From the NCBI GenBank assembly GCA_963748095.1, contig CAVVIO010000029.1, positions 55,267 through 119,266 of the forward strand: a DNA stretch of 64,000 nt, given 5' to 3'. The stretch comes from CAVVIO01 sp963748095. Lineage in GTDB: Bacteria > Bacteroidota > Bacteroidia > Bacteroidales > UBA10428. Both the position numbers and the translations under genes were made by a program. The notes beneath the pieces were generated by a model. That model was not told the origin of the DNA. It saw only the letters and a program-made list of their open reading frames with translations, and ran no database searches. Position 1 is the stretch's first letter. Each line of letters begins with the position of its first letter. Positions 9,229 through 18,482 of this stretch are shown here, piece by piece.

Positions 9229-9990
9229 ATGTCTGACAAGGAAAAGATTGATTTGAAGCGGCTGCCCAAACATATTGCCATTATAATGGATGGTAATGGA
9301 AGGTGGGCGAAGCATAGAGGAAACCAGCGTATTTTCGGGCATCGGAATGGCGTGAAAGCAGTAAGGGATACTGTAGAAGGGGCGGCTGAATTAGGTATTG
9401 AATATCTGACACTTTATGCCTTCTCAACCGAAAACTGGAAACGCCCTAAAAGAGAGATCGACGCACTTATGACACTTCTGGTTAGCACTATTCATAAAGA
9501 AACCAAGACTTTGATCGAAAATAATGTGAAGTTAAAGACAATTGGTGACCTGAATGCACTGCCACCGGATGTAAACAATCAACTAAGTAAAACAATTGAA
9601 ACCACAAAAAATAATACCGGCTTATCGTTAGTTCTCGCATTAAGTTACAGTTCACGATGGGAAATTGTGGAAGCAGTCAAAAAAATTTCTGAAGAAGTTA
9701 AATCGGGGAGAATTGATCCTTCAGAAATTGATAACTACTTATTCGAACAGTTTTTAAACACAGCCGGTTTCCCTGAACCCGAATTATTGATAAGAACAAG
9801 CGGTGAATACCGTTTAAGTAATTTCCTTTTATGGCAGATCGCCTATACAGAACTGTACTTTACAACAACACTTTGGCCCGATTTTAGAAGGGAACATTTG
9901 TTTAAAGCTATAGTCGACTTCCAGAACCGTGAAAGAAGATTCGGAAAAATCAGCGAACAAATGTCTCATAGTATAAATATTAATAGTTAG
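9229..9990 (+). CDS. uppS: Isoprenyl transferase (undecaprenyl diphosphate synthase)
   Basis: Makes undecaprenyl diphosphate, the lipid carrier for peptidoglycan and surface polysaccharide. The 253-residue protein shows the cis-prenyltransferase signature HIAIIMDGNGRWAK (about residues 15-28, catalytic Asp), FGHRNGVKAV, LYAFSTENWKRP, and the C-terminal ELLIRTSGEYRLSNFLLWQ and TTLWPDF blocks. It sits 7 bases before bamA, tying carrier-lipid supply to envelope assembly in one operon. Confidence 0.97.
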   Translation: MSDKEKIDLKRLPKHIAIIMDGNGRWAKHRGNQRIFGHRNGVKAVRDTVEGAAELGIEYLTLYAFSTENWKRPKREIDALMTLLVSTIHKETKTLIENNVKLKTIGDLNALPPDVNNQLSKTIETTKNNTGLSLVLALSYSSRWEIVEAVKKISEEVKSGRIDPSEIDNYLFEQFLNTAGFPEPELLIRTSGEYRLSNFLLWQIAYTELYFTTTLWPDFRREHLFKAIVDFQNRERRFGKISEQMSHSININS

Positions 9991-9997
9991 CCCAGGA

Positions 9998-12520
9998 ATG
10001 TATAAGTTTTATATAATTTTTCTTTTCATATTCTTATCACTGAATAGTTTTTCGCAGGAACCCGATTATCAGAATATGCCAGTAATGGATTATTCCAACC
10101 CTGTTGAGTATGAAATCGGCGGTATTGAAATTACCGGCCTGAAATATTTACAACCCAGAGTATTAATCAATATTTCCGGATTACGTGTTGGACAAAAAAT
10201 TAATATCCCCGGAGATGAGATCTCCCAGGCTATTAGTAAATATTGGAAACACGGACTCTTCTCCGATGTTAAAATTATCGTAACGAAAATAGATAGAGGC
10301 AAGGCATATCTGGAAATACATTTACTTGAAAGACCCCGCATCTCTCAAATAATTATTGATGGTGTAAAAAAATCCGAAAAAGAAGACCTGCTCAAATCAA
10401 TAAAACTTCATAAAGGAAGTCAGCTTACTGATAATATTATAAATAATACGGTTACTATAATAAAAAACCACTATATCAAAAAAGGTTTTTTTAACACTGA
10501 CGTTAATGTCGTTCAGAAAGCAGATACCGCCGCTGTTAATCAAGTCAATTTATATATACATGTCAACAAAAATAGCAGGGTAAAAATTGATGACATTAAG
10601 TTCGAGGGGAACAAGGTTTTTACTGATAAGCGATTGCGCCGTGTTATGAAAAAAACAAAAAAACTTAACCTGAACATTTTCAAAAGTTCAAAATATATAG
10701 AATCTGATTACGAAGCAGACAAGAAAAAACTGATCGAATTTTATAATAAAAACGGTTATCGTGATGCCAAAATTTTAGATGACAAACTTACCGTTCTGAA
10801 TGACAAAAGAGTTGATTTAACTATTGATTTGCAGGAGGGAGATCAGTATTTTTTCAGAAAAATTACCTGGATTGGAAACACAAAATATCCTTCCGAATTT
10901 TTGAATGCCGTACTTGGAATAAAAAAAGGAGATGTTTATAACCAGAAATTGCTTAACGATCGACTTCAAAGCGATGATGATGCCGTATCTTCACTTTATA
11001 TGGACCAGGGGTATTTATTCTTCTCGGTGAATCCGGTGGAAGTAAACATACAAAACGATTCCATCGATCTGGAGATGCGTATTTATGAAGGAAAGCCTGC
11101 AACCATCAATAAGGTGATTATAAGTGGAAATACAAAAACAAATGAACATGTCATCCGCCGGGAACTGTATACACTACCAGGTGATTTGTTCAGCAGGACA
11201 AATATTATACGTTCGGTAAGGGAACTGGCAAACCTGGGACATTTCGATCCTGAAAAGATAGTCCCCAACCCTATACCAAACCAGAGTGACGGAACGGTCG
11301 ATCTGGAATATTCCGTTGTAGAACGTCCCAATGACCAACTCCAGGTATCAGGAGGCTGGGGCGGCGTTGGATTTGTCGGCACAATCGGGGTTAAATTTTC
11401 CAATTTTTCAGCACGTAATATGTTTAAAGGTAACGCATGGCGCCCTGTCCCGAGTGGCGATGGACAAACTCTTTCCATCAGCGCTCAATCAAATGGCAAA
11501 TATTACCAGGGGTACAATATATCTTTTGTGGAACCCTGGTTCGGAGGAAGAAAACCAAATTCATTCTCCATATCACTTTATCATTCGGCACAGCGATTAC
11601 CCTCTTCATCTTCATATTATTACACTAGTTATGAACCCACCCTCTCTGATTCCTATTTTAAAACCTCCGGAGCTTCCATTGGGTTAGGCCAAAGATTAAA
11701 ATGGCCCGATGATTATTTTACTTTATATACAGGAATTGGTTATCAGCGCTATTTGTTAAATAACTGGAACCGGAATTTTATTTTTTCAAATGGTACTTCT
11801 AATTTAATATCATTGACAACCACGCTCACCAGAAGTTCACAGGACCAGCTAATCTTTCCCCGGAAAGGTTCAAGTATAAGCCTGGGATTGCAGCTTACAC
11901 CACCTTATTCTTTGATAAGTGGAAAAGATTTCAGCAAAGTGACTGATCCGGCTGAAAAATACAAATTCATCGAATTTCATAAGTGGACATTCAAAGCAAA
12001 CTGGTATACTACTTTGGTCGGGAATCTGGTATTAGCTACAAAGGTTGAATTCGGATACCTGGGATATTATAACAAACAAATCGGGCCTTCTCCATTCGAG
12101 AAATTTGAAGTAGGTGGTAGCGGAATGATCGGTTATAACCTGTATGGTTCCGATATCATTCCCTTAAGAGGATATGACGATAACATGGTAACTCCATATT
12201 ATATTCAAAACGGGACTGGAATTCAGGTTTATAATGGAAATGTTTACTCCCGATATTATTTGGAATTCCGGTACCTGGTTTCTCCCAATCCGCAGGCCAC
12301 TATTTATCTCCTGTCGTTTGTCGAGGGTGGAAATGCATGGGCCAAGTTCGATAATTTCAACCCTTTCTTAATTAAAAGATCAGCCGGTGTAGGAATAAGG
12401 GCATTCCTGCCTATGTTCGGTATGCTGGGTATCGACTGGGGATATGGATTTGATCCTGCTTATGGACAAACAGACCCCAGCGGAGGTAAATTCCAATTTA
12501 TAATGGGACAACAATTTTAA
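9998..12520 (+). CDS. bamA: Outer membrane protein assembly factor BamA (Omp85)
   Basis: An 840-residue Omp85 protein that inserts beta-barrel proteins into the outer membrane. A signal peptide ends near residue 20 (NSFSQ). Five POTRA domains fill about residues 40-430, with recurring patterns such as VKIDDIKFEGNKVFTDKRLR and TINKVIISGNTKTNEHVIRR. The C-terminal barrel (about 440-840) carries the RGYDD motif (inside PLRGYDDNMV) that corresponds to the conserved VRGY/F substrate loop, and ends with aromatic F, the barrel closing signal. It is followed by two Skp-like chaperones, its periplasmic partners. Confidence 0.96.
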   Translation: MYKFYIIFLFIFLSLNSFSQEPDYQNMPVMDYSNPVEYEIGGIEITGLKYLQPRVLINISGLRVGQKINIPGDEISQAISKYWKHGLFSDVKIIVTKIDRGKAYLEIHLLERPRISQIIIDGVKKSEKEDLLKSIKLHKGSQLTDNIINNTVTIIKNHYIKKGFFNTDVNVVQKADTAAVNQVNLYIHVNKNSRVKIDDIKFEGNKVFTDKRLRRVMKKTKKLNLNIFKSSKYIESDYEADKKKLIEFYNKNGYRDAKILDDKLTVLNDKRVDLTIDLQEGDQYFFRKITWIGNTKYPSEFLNAVLGIKKGDVYNQKLLNDRLQSDDDAVSSLYMDQGYLFFSVNPVEVNIQNDSIDLEMRIYEGKPATINKVIISGNTKTNEHVIRRELYTLPGDLFSRTNIIRSVRELANLGHFDPEKIVPNPIPNQSDGTVDLEYSVVERPNDQLQVSGGWGGVGFVGTIGVKFSNFSARNMFKGNAWRPVPSGDGQTLSISAQSNGKYYQGYNISFVEPWFGGRKPNSFSISLYHSAQRLPSSSSYYYTSYEPTLSDSYFKTSGASIGLGQRLKWPDDYFTLYTGIGYQRYLLNNWNRNFIFSNGTSNLISLTTTLTRSSQDQLIFPRKGSSISLGLQLTPPYSLISGKDFSKVTDPAEKYKFIEFHKWTFKANWYTTLVGNLVLATKVEFGYLGYYNKQIGPSPFEKFEVGGSGMIGYNLYGSDIIPLRGYDDNMVTPYYIQNGTGIQVYNGNVYSRYYLEFRYLVSPNPQATIYLLSFVEGGNAWAKFDNFNPFLIKRSAGVGIRAFLPMFGMLGIDWGYGFDPAYGQTDPSGGKFQFIMGQQF

Positions 12521-12554
12521 TTAATCGGAATTATTTAATTTAAATAATAAAGTC

Positions 12555-13070
12555 ATGAAAAAAGTATTTGTTTCATTAGTAATATTGGTAACAGTATTTG
12601 TTACCGGAACAGCACAAAAATATGCTTTTGTCGATACGGAATATATATTAAGCAACATTCCATCTTATAAGGCTGCACAGGATCAGTTGGATAAACTGTC
12701 GGAAGAATGGCAGAAAGAAGTCCAAACCAAATATGATGAGATCGATAAAATGTATAAAGATTATCAGGCTGAAAAAGTATTGTTGACACAGGATATGCAG
12801 ACTAAAAGGGAAAATGCAATCATCGACAAGGAAAAAGAAGCCAAGAAATTACAAAATGATTATTTTGGTCAGGATGGTGAAATGATTAAAAAACGCGAAG
12901 AATTGGTAAAACCAATACAGGATCAGATATACAATGCCGTAAAAGACATCGCTACTGAAAATGGTTATGCTGTGATTTTCGATTCTGCAAGCGGACCGAC
13001 CATGTTGTATACCAATCCCAGGTATGATGTCAGTGATGAAGTATTGAGAAAATTAGGTTATAAAAATTAA
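12555..13070 (+). CDS. OmpH/Skp family periplasmic chaperone (first copy)
   Basis: A 171-residue periplasmic chaperone for unfolded outer-membrane proteins. The signal peptide ends near TGTAQ (residue 20). The body is a long charged coiled coil (QDQLDKLSEEWQKEVQ through KREELVKPIQDQIYNAV) flanked by the small beta domain with KYAFVDTEYILSNIP and YAVIFDSASGPTMLY. This is the classic OmpH pattern. It follows bamA by 34 bases and precedes a second OmpH gene, an arrangement typical of Bacteroidetes. Confidence 0.92.
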   Translation: MKKVFVSLVILVTVFVTGTAQKYAFVDTEYILSNIPSYKAAQDQLDKLSEEWQKEVQTKYDEIDKMYKDYQAEKVLLTQDMQTKRENAIIDKEKEAKKLQNDYFGQDGEMIKKREELVKPIQDQIYNAVKDIATENGYAVIFDSASGPTMLYTNPRYDVSDEVLRKLGYKN

Positions 13071-13075
13071 TTTCT

Positions 13076-13083
13076 TACTTTTG
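13076..13083 (+). promoter_or_regulatory. Candidate internal -7 element before second ompH
   Basis: TACTTTTG fits TAnnTTTG and lies 25 bases before the ATG at 13109, inside the 38-base gap between the two chaperone genes. It may allow extra transcription of the second copy. No good -33 box was seen. Confidence 0.35.
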
Positions 13084-13108
13084 TACGAATTTTGAAAACC
13101 ATTTAAAA

Positions 13109-13621
13109 ATGAAAAAAAGCTTAAAATACATTTTAGCAGCAACATTGCTTATAGGTAGCATTAGTTTGAAGGCACAAAGCACATTAAAAATAGGTCACAT
13201 TGATAGCCAGGCATTAATTATGGCAATGCCGGAAAGTGACAGTGCATCTAAAAAACTGGAAGCTTCCAGAAAGCAAATTCAGGAAACACTCGAGTCCCTG
13301 CAGGTAGAATTCAATCAGAAATATCAAACCTACATCGATAAACAAAATACGTATACCGAACTTATAAGGTCGGCAAAGGAAACTGAACTTCAGGATCTGA
13401 ACGAACGGATACAACAGTTTCAAACCAATGCACAACAAGATTTACAGAAACAACAAACCCAGTTATTCCAGCCCATACAGGAAAAAGCAAAAAAGAATAT
13501 AGATGAAGTGGCACGTGAAAATGGATTTACTTACATTTTCGACAGCCAGGCTATTATATACGCCTCCGACAGCTCGGAGGATATCCTGCCGCTGGTAAAG
13601 AAAAAAATGGGATTGAAATAA
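13109..13621 (+). CDS. OmpH/Skp family periplasmic chaperone (second copy)
   Basis: A 170-residue paralogue of the preceding gene, with signal peptide to about residue 22 (SLKAQ), first strand LKIGHIDSQALIMAMPES, a glutamine-rich coiled coil (about residues 45-125) and the closing FTYIFDSQAIIYASDSSEDI. Sequence divergence from the first copy is large, so the duplication is old. A strong intrinsic terminator follows directly, marking the end of the envelope-assembly operon. Confidence 0.92.
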   Translation: MKKSLKYILAATLLIGSISLKAQSTLKIGHIDSQALIMAMPESDSASKKLEASRKQIQETLESLQVEFNQKYQTYIDKQNTYTELIRSAKETELQDLNERIQQFQTNAQQDLQKQQTQLFQPIQEKAKKNIDEVARENGFTYIFDSQAIIYASDSSEDILPLVKKKMGLK

Positions 13622-13627
13622 AATTTT

Positions 13628-13654
13628 AAAAGCCAGCTTAATTAGCTGGCTTTT
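13628..13654 (+). terminator. Intrinsic terminator after the bamA-ompH cluster
   Basis: Perfect 11-base stem AAAAGCCAGCT (13628-13638) and AGCTGGCTTTT (13644-13654) with a 5-base TAATT loop and terminal Ts. It lies 6 bases after the second ompH stop and 18 bases before murI, so murI probably needs readthrough or its own promoter. Confidence 0.85.
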
Positions 13655-13672
13655 ACATATAACATCCTCCAC

Positions 13673-14485
13673 ATGAACCTGCTCCGGGAACAACCGATAG
13701 GGATTTTTGATTCAGGTGTTGGCGGACTTACGGTTGCCAGTGCCATTCATCAGTTATTGCCAAATGAACAGCTTATTTATTTCGGAGACACGGCACACCT
13801 TCCTTACGGAGACAAATCGAAAGAGACTGTTTCTTATTACTCTGAAAAAATCTCTGAATTTTTGTTGGAAAAACAGTGCAAAGTCATACTTATTGCCTGT
13901 AATACGGCCTCGGCTAACGCTTACGATCATGTAAAATCAGTAGTCGGTGAACAGGCTATAATTATCAATGTGATAGATCCGGTAGTGGAACATCTTGCCC
14001 GGAAAAAAGAAGTAAACCATGTAGGTGTAATAGGGACCAAGGGAACAATCAATAGTAAGACCTACCCTTTAAAAATAAAGACTTTCAATGACAGGATACG
14101 AGTATCCTCACTGGCAACACCACTGCTGGTTCCCATGATAGAAGAAGGATTTATTTTCGATAACATTAGCAATGCCATTATACATAATTACCTGTCACGT
14201 GAAGATATTAAAGACATTGATTCACTGATACTGGGATGTACACACTACCCGATTATTAAAAACCAGATCAGTAAATTTTATAATTTTAAGGTTGATATTC
14301 TCGATTCGGCCAAACTCGTCGCTTCCTATTTGCACGACATACTTTCCAGACAAAAATTACTCAGCAATAAGCGATCCGGAACTGATAAGTTTTATGTATC
14401 CGATTATACCGATTATTTCAAGATAATTTCCAGGATGTTTTTTGATGAAGAGATTGAACTGGAAAAACTTGACTTTTGGAAGTGA
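13673..14485 (+). CDS. murI: Glutamate racemase
   Basis: Supplies D-glutamate for peptidoglycan. The 270-residue protein has the two catalytic cysteine contexts IACNTASANAYDHV (about residues 75-85) and LGCTHYPII (about 186-194), plus the opening GIFDSGVGGLTVASAI and the FGDTAHLPYGDKS substrate loop. All are diagnostic of MurI. The start ATG at 13673 is close to the upstream terminator. It converges with the gamma-carbonic-anhydrase gene two bases downstream. It is relevant to the D-glutamate-related operon at 21-27 kb only as the general D-Glu source. Confidence 0.96.
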   Translation: MNLLREQPIGIFDSGVGGLTVASAIHQLLPNEQLIYFGDTAHLPYGDKSKETVSYYSEKISEFLLEKQCKVILIACNTASANAYDHVKSVVGEQAIIINVIDPVVEHLARKKEVNHVGVIGTKGTINSKTYPLKIKTFNDRIRVSSLATPLLVPMIEEGFIFDNISNAIIHNYLSREDIKDIDSLILGCTHYPIIKNQISKFYNFKVDILDSAKLVASYLHDILSRQKLLSNKRSGTDKFYVSDYTDYFKIISRMFFDEEIELEKLDFWK

Positions 14486-14487
14486 AG

Positions 14488-15009
14488 TTATTTGTTCTCT
14501 GAAAACCAGCTTGCATACATTTTATAATTGACAGCAATTTTCCGGATCATTTCATTTATCTGTTCCGGTTCCACATCTTTTATCTTCCTGGCAGGATTGC
14601 CCCCGTATATGCTTCCGGGTTCAATTTTAGAATTTGATAATACAACTGCCCCCGCCGCAATAATAGAATTTTCACCGATTTCTGTATGATCAAGTATGAT
14701 CGCGCCTATTCCCACCATCACATTATCATGTATTTTAGCCCCGTGAATAACCGCGTTATGGGCTATTGAAACATTATCTCCGATTTCAATAACAGATTTC
14801 TGATACAAGGTATGTAATACAGCGCCATCCTGTATATTGACATTATTGCCAATCCTTATGGAATTAACATCACCCCTTACAACTGCGTTAAACCAAACAC
14901 TGCAATCATTTCCAATTACAACATCTCCTACTAACACAGCATTGTCTGCCAAAAAACAATTTCCCCCCAACATAGGGGTAAATCCCCTTACCGACCTTAT
15001 AATTGCCAT
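14488..15009 (-). CDS. Gamma-carbonic anhydrase family protein (hexapeptide repeat)
   Basis: A 173-residue left-handed beta-helix protein made of hexapeptide repeats (NCFLADNAVLVGDVVIGNDC, and similar). The metal-binding histidines of gamma-class carbonic anhydrases appear as VLHTLYQ, SIAHNAVIHG. It resembles YrdA/PaaY-type proteins, where the carbonic anhydrase activity is variable or needs redox activation. The gene converges with murI, stops two bases apart. It is transcribed from an AT-rich 320-base region shared with korA. Confidence 0.87.
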   Translation of the reverse strand: MAIIRSVRGFTPMLGGNCFLADNAVLVGDVVIGNDCSVWFNAVVRGDVNSIRIGNNVNIQDGAVLHTLYQKSVIEIGDNVSIAHNAVIHGAKIHDNVMVGIGAIILDHTEIGENSIIAAGAVVLSNSKIEPGSIYGGNPARKIKDVEPEQINEMIRKIAVNYKMYASWFSENK

Positions 15010-15332
15010 ATCTTTAATTTAAAATGTGTTTAAATAACAACCGTTTTTATTTGTAAATTATTTAGAATGACTTAACATAAAATTAATATTCACTGCATTT
15101 TAATTTAAATAATTATTTAGACTACAATCTCCAATAAACTGATTTATATCATAAAACAACAATTAATTGCGTATTATCTATCCGGGGTTTAAGAATAATT
15201 ATCTAAACTTGTTATTGCTAAAATTTAAAATAATTCAAATTTAATTATTTGATTTTAAAGTAAATAGGAGTTTAAATTTTTTGTAAATTTACAATTAAAA
15301 GCGAAAAGTTCAATTAACTTTTCATAAAGAAA
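15010..15332. other. AT-rich divergent regulatory region upstream of korAB
   Basis: A 323-base gap with no gene-like reading frame. It must contain the promoters of the gamma-carbonic-anhydrase-like gene (leftward) and korA (rightward). It is extremely AT-rich with repeated TTTAAAT/ATTTAAA tracts, but I found no clean TAnnTTTG box close to korA and no recognisable riboswitch or hairpin. Confidence 0.5.
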
Positions 15333-17180
15333 ATGAAAAAGAAGCCTAAAGTTATTGAGTTAGAAGAGGTTGTTGTTAAGTTTGCCGGTGATTCCGGCGA
15401 TGGGATGCAACTTACAGGTACACAATTTTCGGATACATCAGCATTTGTCGGGAATGACCTTTCAACTTTTCCCGATTATCCTGCTGAAATAAGGGCCCCA
15501 CAGGGGACCATTGCGGGTGTATCGGGTTTTCAAGTCCATATCGGACAGAAAGAAGTTCAAACGCCAGGCGATCTGGCAGATGTACTGGTTGCCATGAACC
15601 CCGCGGCATTAAAAGCAAACCTCAATTGGGTGAAGCCAGGTGCCACTATTATAATAGATATTGATAACTTCGACAATAAACATTATAAAAAAGCAGGGTA
15701 TGTTGAGGACCCTCTTGGTGACGGAAGTCTGGAAGGATTTAATATTGTTAAAGCGCCAATAACCAATATTACACGGTCAACCATAAATGGTTACGGTTTG
15801 GATAACAAAACAGCAGACAAAACAAAAAACCAGTTTGTTGCCGGAATCTTATACTGGCTGTTTAACCGTGATCTGAAAATAGGAGAAAAATTCTTACAGG
15901 ATAAATTCAAAAAAAAGCCGGAACTTATTAAAGCAAATATTGCCGTATTGAGGGCCGGATATAATTATGCCGAAACCATCGAGGCAATGGCTACTACTTT
16001 CATGGTTAATCCGGCAAAAAAGGGAAAAGGCCTGTTCAGAAATATTACCGGTAATGTAGCCGCCGCATGGGGATTAATAGCAGCTTCCGAAAAATCGGGA
16101 AGACCGCTTTTTCTGGGTTCCTACCCTATCACTCCGGCAACGGAAATACTCCAGGAACTTTCGAAGATGAAACACCTTGGAGTTAAAACATTTCAGGCCG
16201 AAGATGAAATAGCAGGTGTCTGCTCAGCAATCGGCGCCTCATTTTCAGGTGCTATCGGAGTAAGTTCCACCTCGGGACCCGGACTGGCGCTGAAAAGTGA
16301 GGGCATAGGACTGGCTGTTATTACAGAATTACCTCTTGTCGTCATTGATGTTCAACGTGGAGGTCCTTCAACAGGGTTACCCACCAAAACCGAACAATCT
16401 GACCTTCTTCAGGCATTGTATGGCAGGAATGGTGAAAGCCCCTGTATTATTATTGCAGCTTCTACTCCCGCCAATTGTTTTGATTATGCTTATCTGGCAG
16501 CTAAACTGGCAGTGGAACATATGACCCCTGTTATTTTGCTCAGTGACGGTTACCTGGCTAACGGGTCGGAACTTTGGAAAATTCCCAGTGTTAACGATAT
16601 GGATGCGATCGAACCTCCTATGGTTAAAGATAACGATCCCTCTTATCAGCCTTACGACCGTGATCCTGAAAAATTATCCCGGTTCTGGGCAGTACCCGGA
16701 CAATCCGGATTACGGCACAGGGTTGGAGGTCTTGAAAAAGCAGATGTTACCGGCGAAGTTTCGCACGATCCTTTCAACCATGAAATAATGGTGCTTACCC
16801 GTGAGGAAAAAGTAAAAAGGGTTGCAAACTATATTCCCGAACAAAATGTAATTGGCGACGAATCGGGCGACCTGCTTGTTGTTGGATGGGGAGGTACATA
16901 TGGTGCGCTGTTTACGGCTGTAAGTGAATTACGCGAAGATGGTAAGAATATCAGTCTGGCACAATTCAACTTTATCAATCCGTTACCAAAAAATACCGCT
17001 GAAGTATTCAGTAAATTTAAAACTATCATTGTATGTGAATTAAACCTGGGACAATTTGCCAGGTATTTGCGTTCGGAATATCCGCAGTTCCATTATCTAC
17101 AATATAATAAAATTCAGGGACTGCCATTTATGATTTATGAATTAAAACAAAAATTCACTGAAATTCTGGAGGAAATTTAA
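15333..17180 (+). CDS. korA: 2-oxoglutarate:ferredoxin oxidoreductase, fused gamma-alpha subunit
   Basis: With KorB, oxidises 2-oxoglutarate to succinyl-CoA with ferredoxin reduction, or the reverse in a reductive TCA cycle. The 615-residue chain is a fusion: residues 10-195 form the gamma domain (FAGDSGDGMQLTGTQFSDTS, FPAEIRAPQGTI-like segment) and about 215-615 the alpha domain with GSYPITPATEILQELS, the EDEIAGVCSAIGASFSGA block and SSTSGPGLALKSEG. This fused form is typical of Bacteroidetes. korB starts two bases after its stop. Pyruvate or branched-chain 2-oxoacids are possible alternative substrates. Confidence 0.93.
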   Translation: MKKKPKVIELEEVVVKFAGDSGDGMQLTGTQFSDTSAFVGNDLSTFPDYPAEIRAPQGTIAGVSGFQVHIGQKEVQTPGDLADVLVAMNPAALKANLNWVKPGATIIIDIDNFDNKHYKKAGYVEDPLGDGSLEGFNIVKAPITNITRSTINGYGLDNKTADKTKNQFVAGILYWLFNRDLKIGEKFLQDKFKKKPELIKANIAVLRAGYNYAETIEAMATTFMVNPAKKGKGLFRNITGNVAAAWGLIAASEKSGRPLFLGSYPITPATEILQELSKMKHLGVKTFQAEDEIAGVCSAIGASFSGAIGVSSTSGPGLALKSEGIGLAVITELPLVVIDVQRGGPSTGLPTKTEQSDLLQALYGRNGESPCIIIAASTPANCFDYAYLAAKLAVEHMTPVILLSDGYLANGSELWKIPSVNDMDAIEPPMVKDNDPSYQPYDRDPEKLSRFWAVPGQSGLRHRVGGLEKADVTGEVSHDPFNHEIMVLTREEKVKRVANYIPEQNVIGDESGDLLVVGWGGTYGALFTAVSELREDGKNISLAQFNFINPLPKNTAEVFSKFKTIIVCELNLGQFARYLRSEYPQFHYLQYNKIQGLPFMIYELKQKFTEILEEI

Positions 17181-17181
17181 A

Positions 17182-18204
17182 ATGACTTTCGAAACAGATC
17201 AGGACGTATTATCATTTAAAGATTATAAACTCGAAACCCAGGTTAAGTGGTGCCCGGGTTGTGGCGGCCATGCAGTACTTTCGTCCGTGCAAAAAGCATT
17301 ACCGGAAACAGGTATCGATAAAGACAAAGTGGTCTTTGTTTCCGGCATAGGTTGTTCATCAAGGTTCCCTTACTATATCAACACATATGGTTTCCATAGT
17401 TTACACGGGCGGGGATTTCCCATAGCCTCCGGTATTAAAGTGGCCAATCCCAATTTAAGTGTCTGGCTGGTTACAGGTGATGGCGACTCTATGGCAATTG
17501 GTGGTAACCACCTCATTCATATTCTGAGAAGAAATATAAATGTAAATATTTTATTATTCAACAATAAAATATATGGGTTAACCAAGGGGCAATATTCTCC
17601 TACAACACCCAAAGGAAGTATAACAAAAACCTCCCCCGAAGGAACAATCGAAAATCCTTTTCTTCCGGGTGAACTGGCCATGGGTGCACAGGGTACTTTT
17701 TATGCACGCGTGGTTGACACTGACCCGAAAATGATGAAGGAAGTTTTTATTGAAGCTGCTAATCATAAAGGCACATCACTGGTTGAAGTACTGCAAAACT
17801 GCGTTATATTTAATAATGAAGTGCATGCAGAAATCACAGGAAAAGATGTACGCGAGGATAACCAGATTTACCTGGAACACGGTAAGCCTATGATATTCGG
17901 AAAAAACCGTGATAAAGGAATTATTCAGGTTGGACAAAAATTTTTAGTGGTAACAATCGGTCAAAATGGTATCCGGGAAGAAGATATTCTGATACATGAT
18001 GCTCACAATCCCGATGATACCCGGCATTACATGCTTTCACGCATGACATTGCCAGATTATCCTGTAGCCATGGGGGTGATAAGAGCCTGTAAAAGTTCAG
18101 TTTATGAAGATCTGCTCCATAAACAGATTGAAGAAGCCCAGAGTAATAGTAAGATTAAAAACGTAGATCAGCTGCTGAGAAGCGGAAATACTTTCAATAT
18201 CTGA
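17182..18204 (+). CDS. korB: 2-oxoglutarate:ferredoxin oxidoreductase, beta subunit
   Basis: Thiamine-diphosphate-binding catalytic subunit. The 340-residue protein contains the cluster-ligand and TPP region WCPGCGGHAVLSSVQKAL, GIGCSSRFPYYINTYGFHSLHGR, and the TPP/Mg motif GDGDSMAIGGNHLIHILRRN followed by NNKIYGLTKGQYSPTTP. These are signature segments of KorB-type beta subunits. An intrinsic terminator at 18228 ends the two-gene operon. Confidence 0.95.
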   Translation: MTFETDQDVLSFKDYKLETQVKWCPGCGGHAVLSSVQKALPETGIDKDKVVFVSGIGCSSRFPYYINTYGFHSLHGRGFPIASGIKVANPNLSVWLVTGDGDSMAIGGNHLIHILRRNINVNILLFNNKIYGLTKGQYSPTTPKGSITKTSPEGTIENPFLPGELAMGAQGTFYARVVDTDPKMMKEVFIEAANHKGTSLVEVLQNCVIFNNEVHAEITGKDVREDNQIYLEHGKPMIFGKNRDKGIIQVGQKFLVVTIGQNGIREEDILIHDAHNPDDTRHYMLSRMTLPDYPVAMGVIRACKSSVYEDLLHKQIEEAQSNSKIKNVDQLLRSGNTFNI

Positions 18205-18227
18205 TATCTATAATTTTTTTTACAAAG

Positions 18228-18272
18228 AGCCTGCCTTAAAAGTTCATAATGAACTTATAGGGCAGGCTTTTT
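18228..18272 (+). terminator. Intrinsic terminator after korAB
   Basis: Outer stem AGCCTGCC (18228-18235) pairs with GGCAGGCT (18261-18268), with an additional inner stem AAGTTCAT/ATGAACTT, followed by a T run. It lies 24 bases after the korB stop. Confidence 0.85.
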
Positions 18273-18334
18273 ATTAAGGATTTTCGGGCTGTTATTTGTC
18301 ATCTCCTCTCTCGCATATCAGCACTTAATTTTAT

Positions 18335-18342
18335 TATCTTTG
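18335..18342 (+). promoter_or_regulatory. Candidate -7 element upstream of the PEP-binding protein gene
   Basis: TATCTTTG matches TAnnTTTG. It is 140 bases upstream of the ATG at 18483, implying a leader of about 130 bases that contains several short T-rich stretches. A TTTG at 18295 is too far (36 bases) to be the -33 box. Confidence 0.35.
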
Positions 18343-18482
18343 ATGTAAAGTCTTCCTTTTTAAGGAAGTATTTTCTGTTTTATTTTTTCCGGTTGTACCC
18401 GGATATCGGTTTCAGTAACCTGTTACAGACAGAAAACAAGGGAATTGTTAAAAATAAAGATTTTCATTTACAATAATTTACG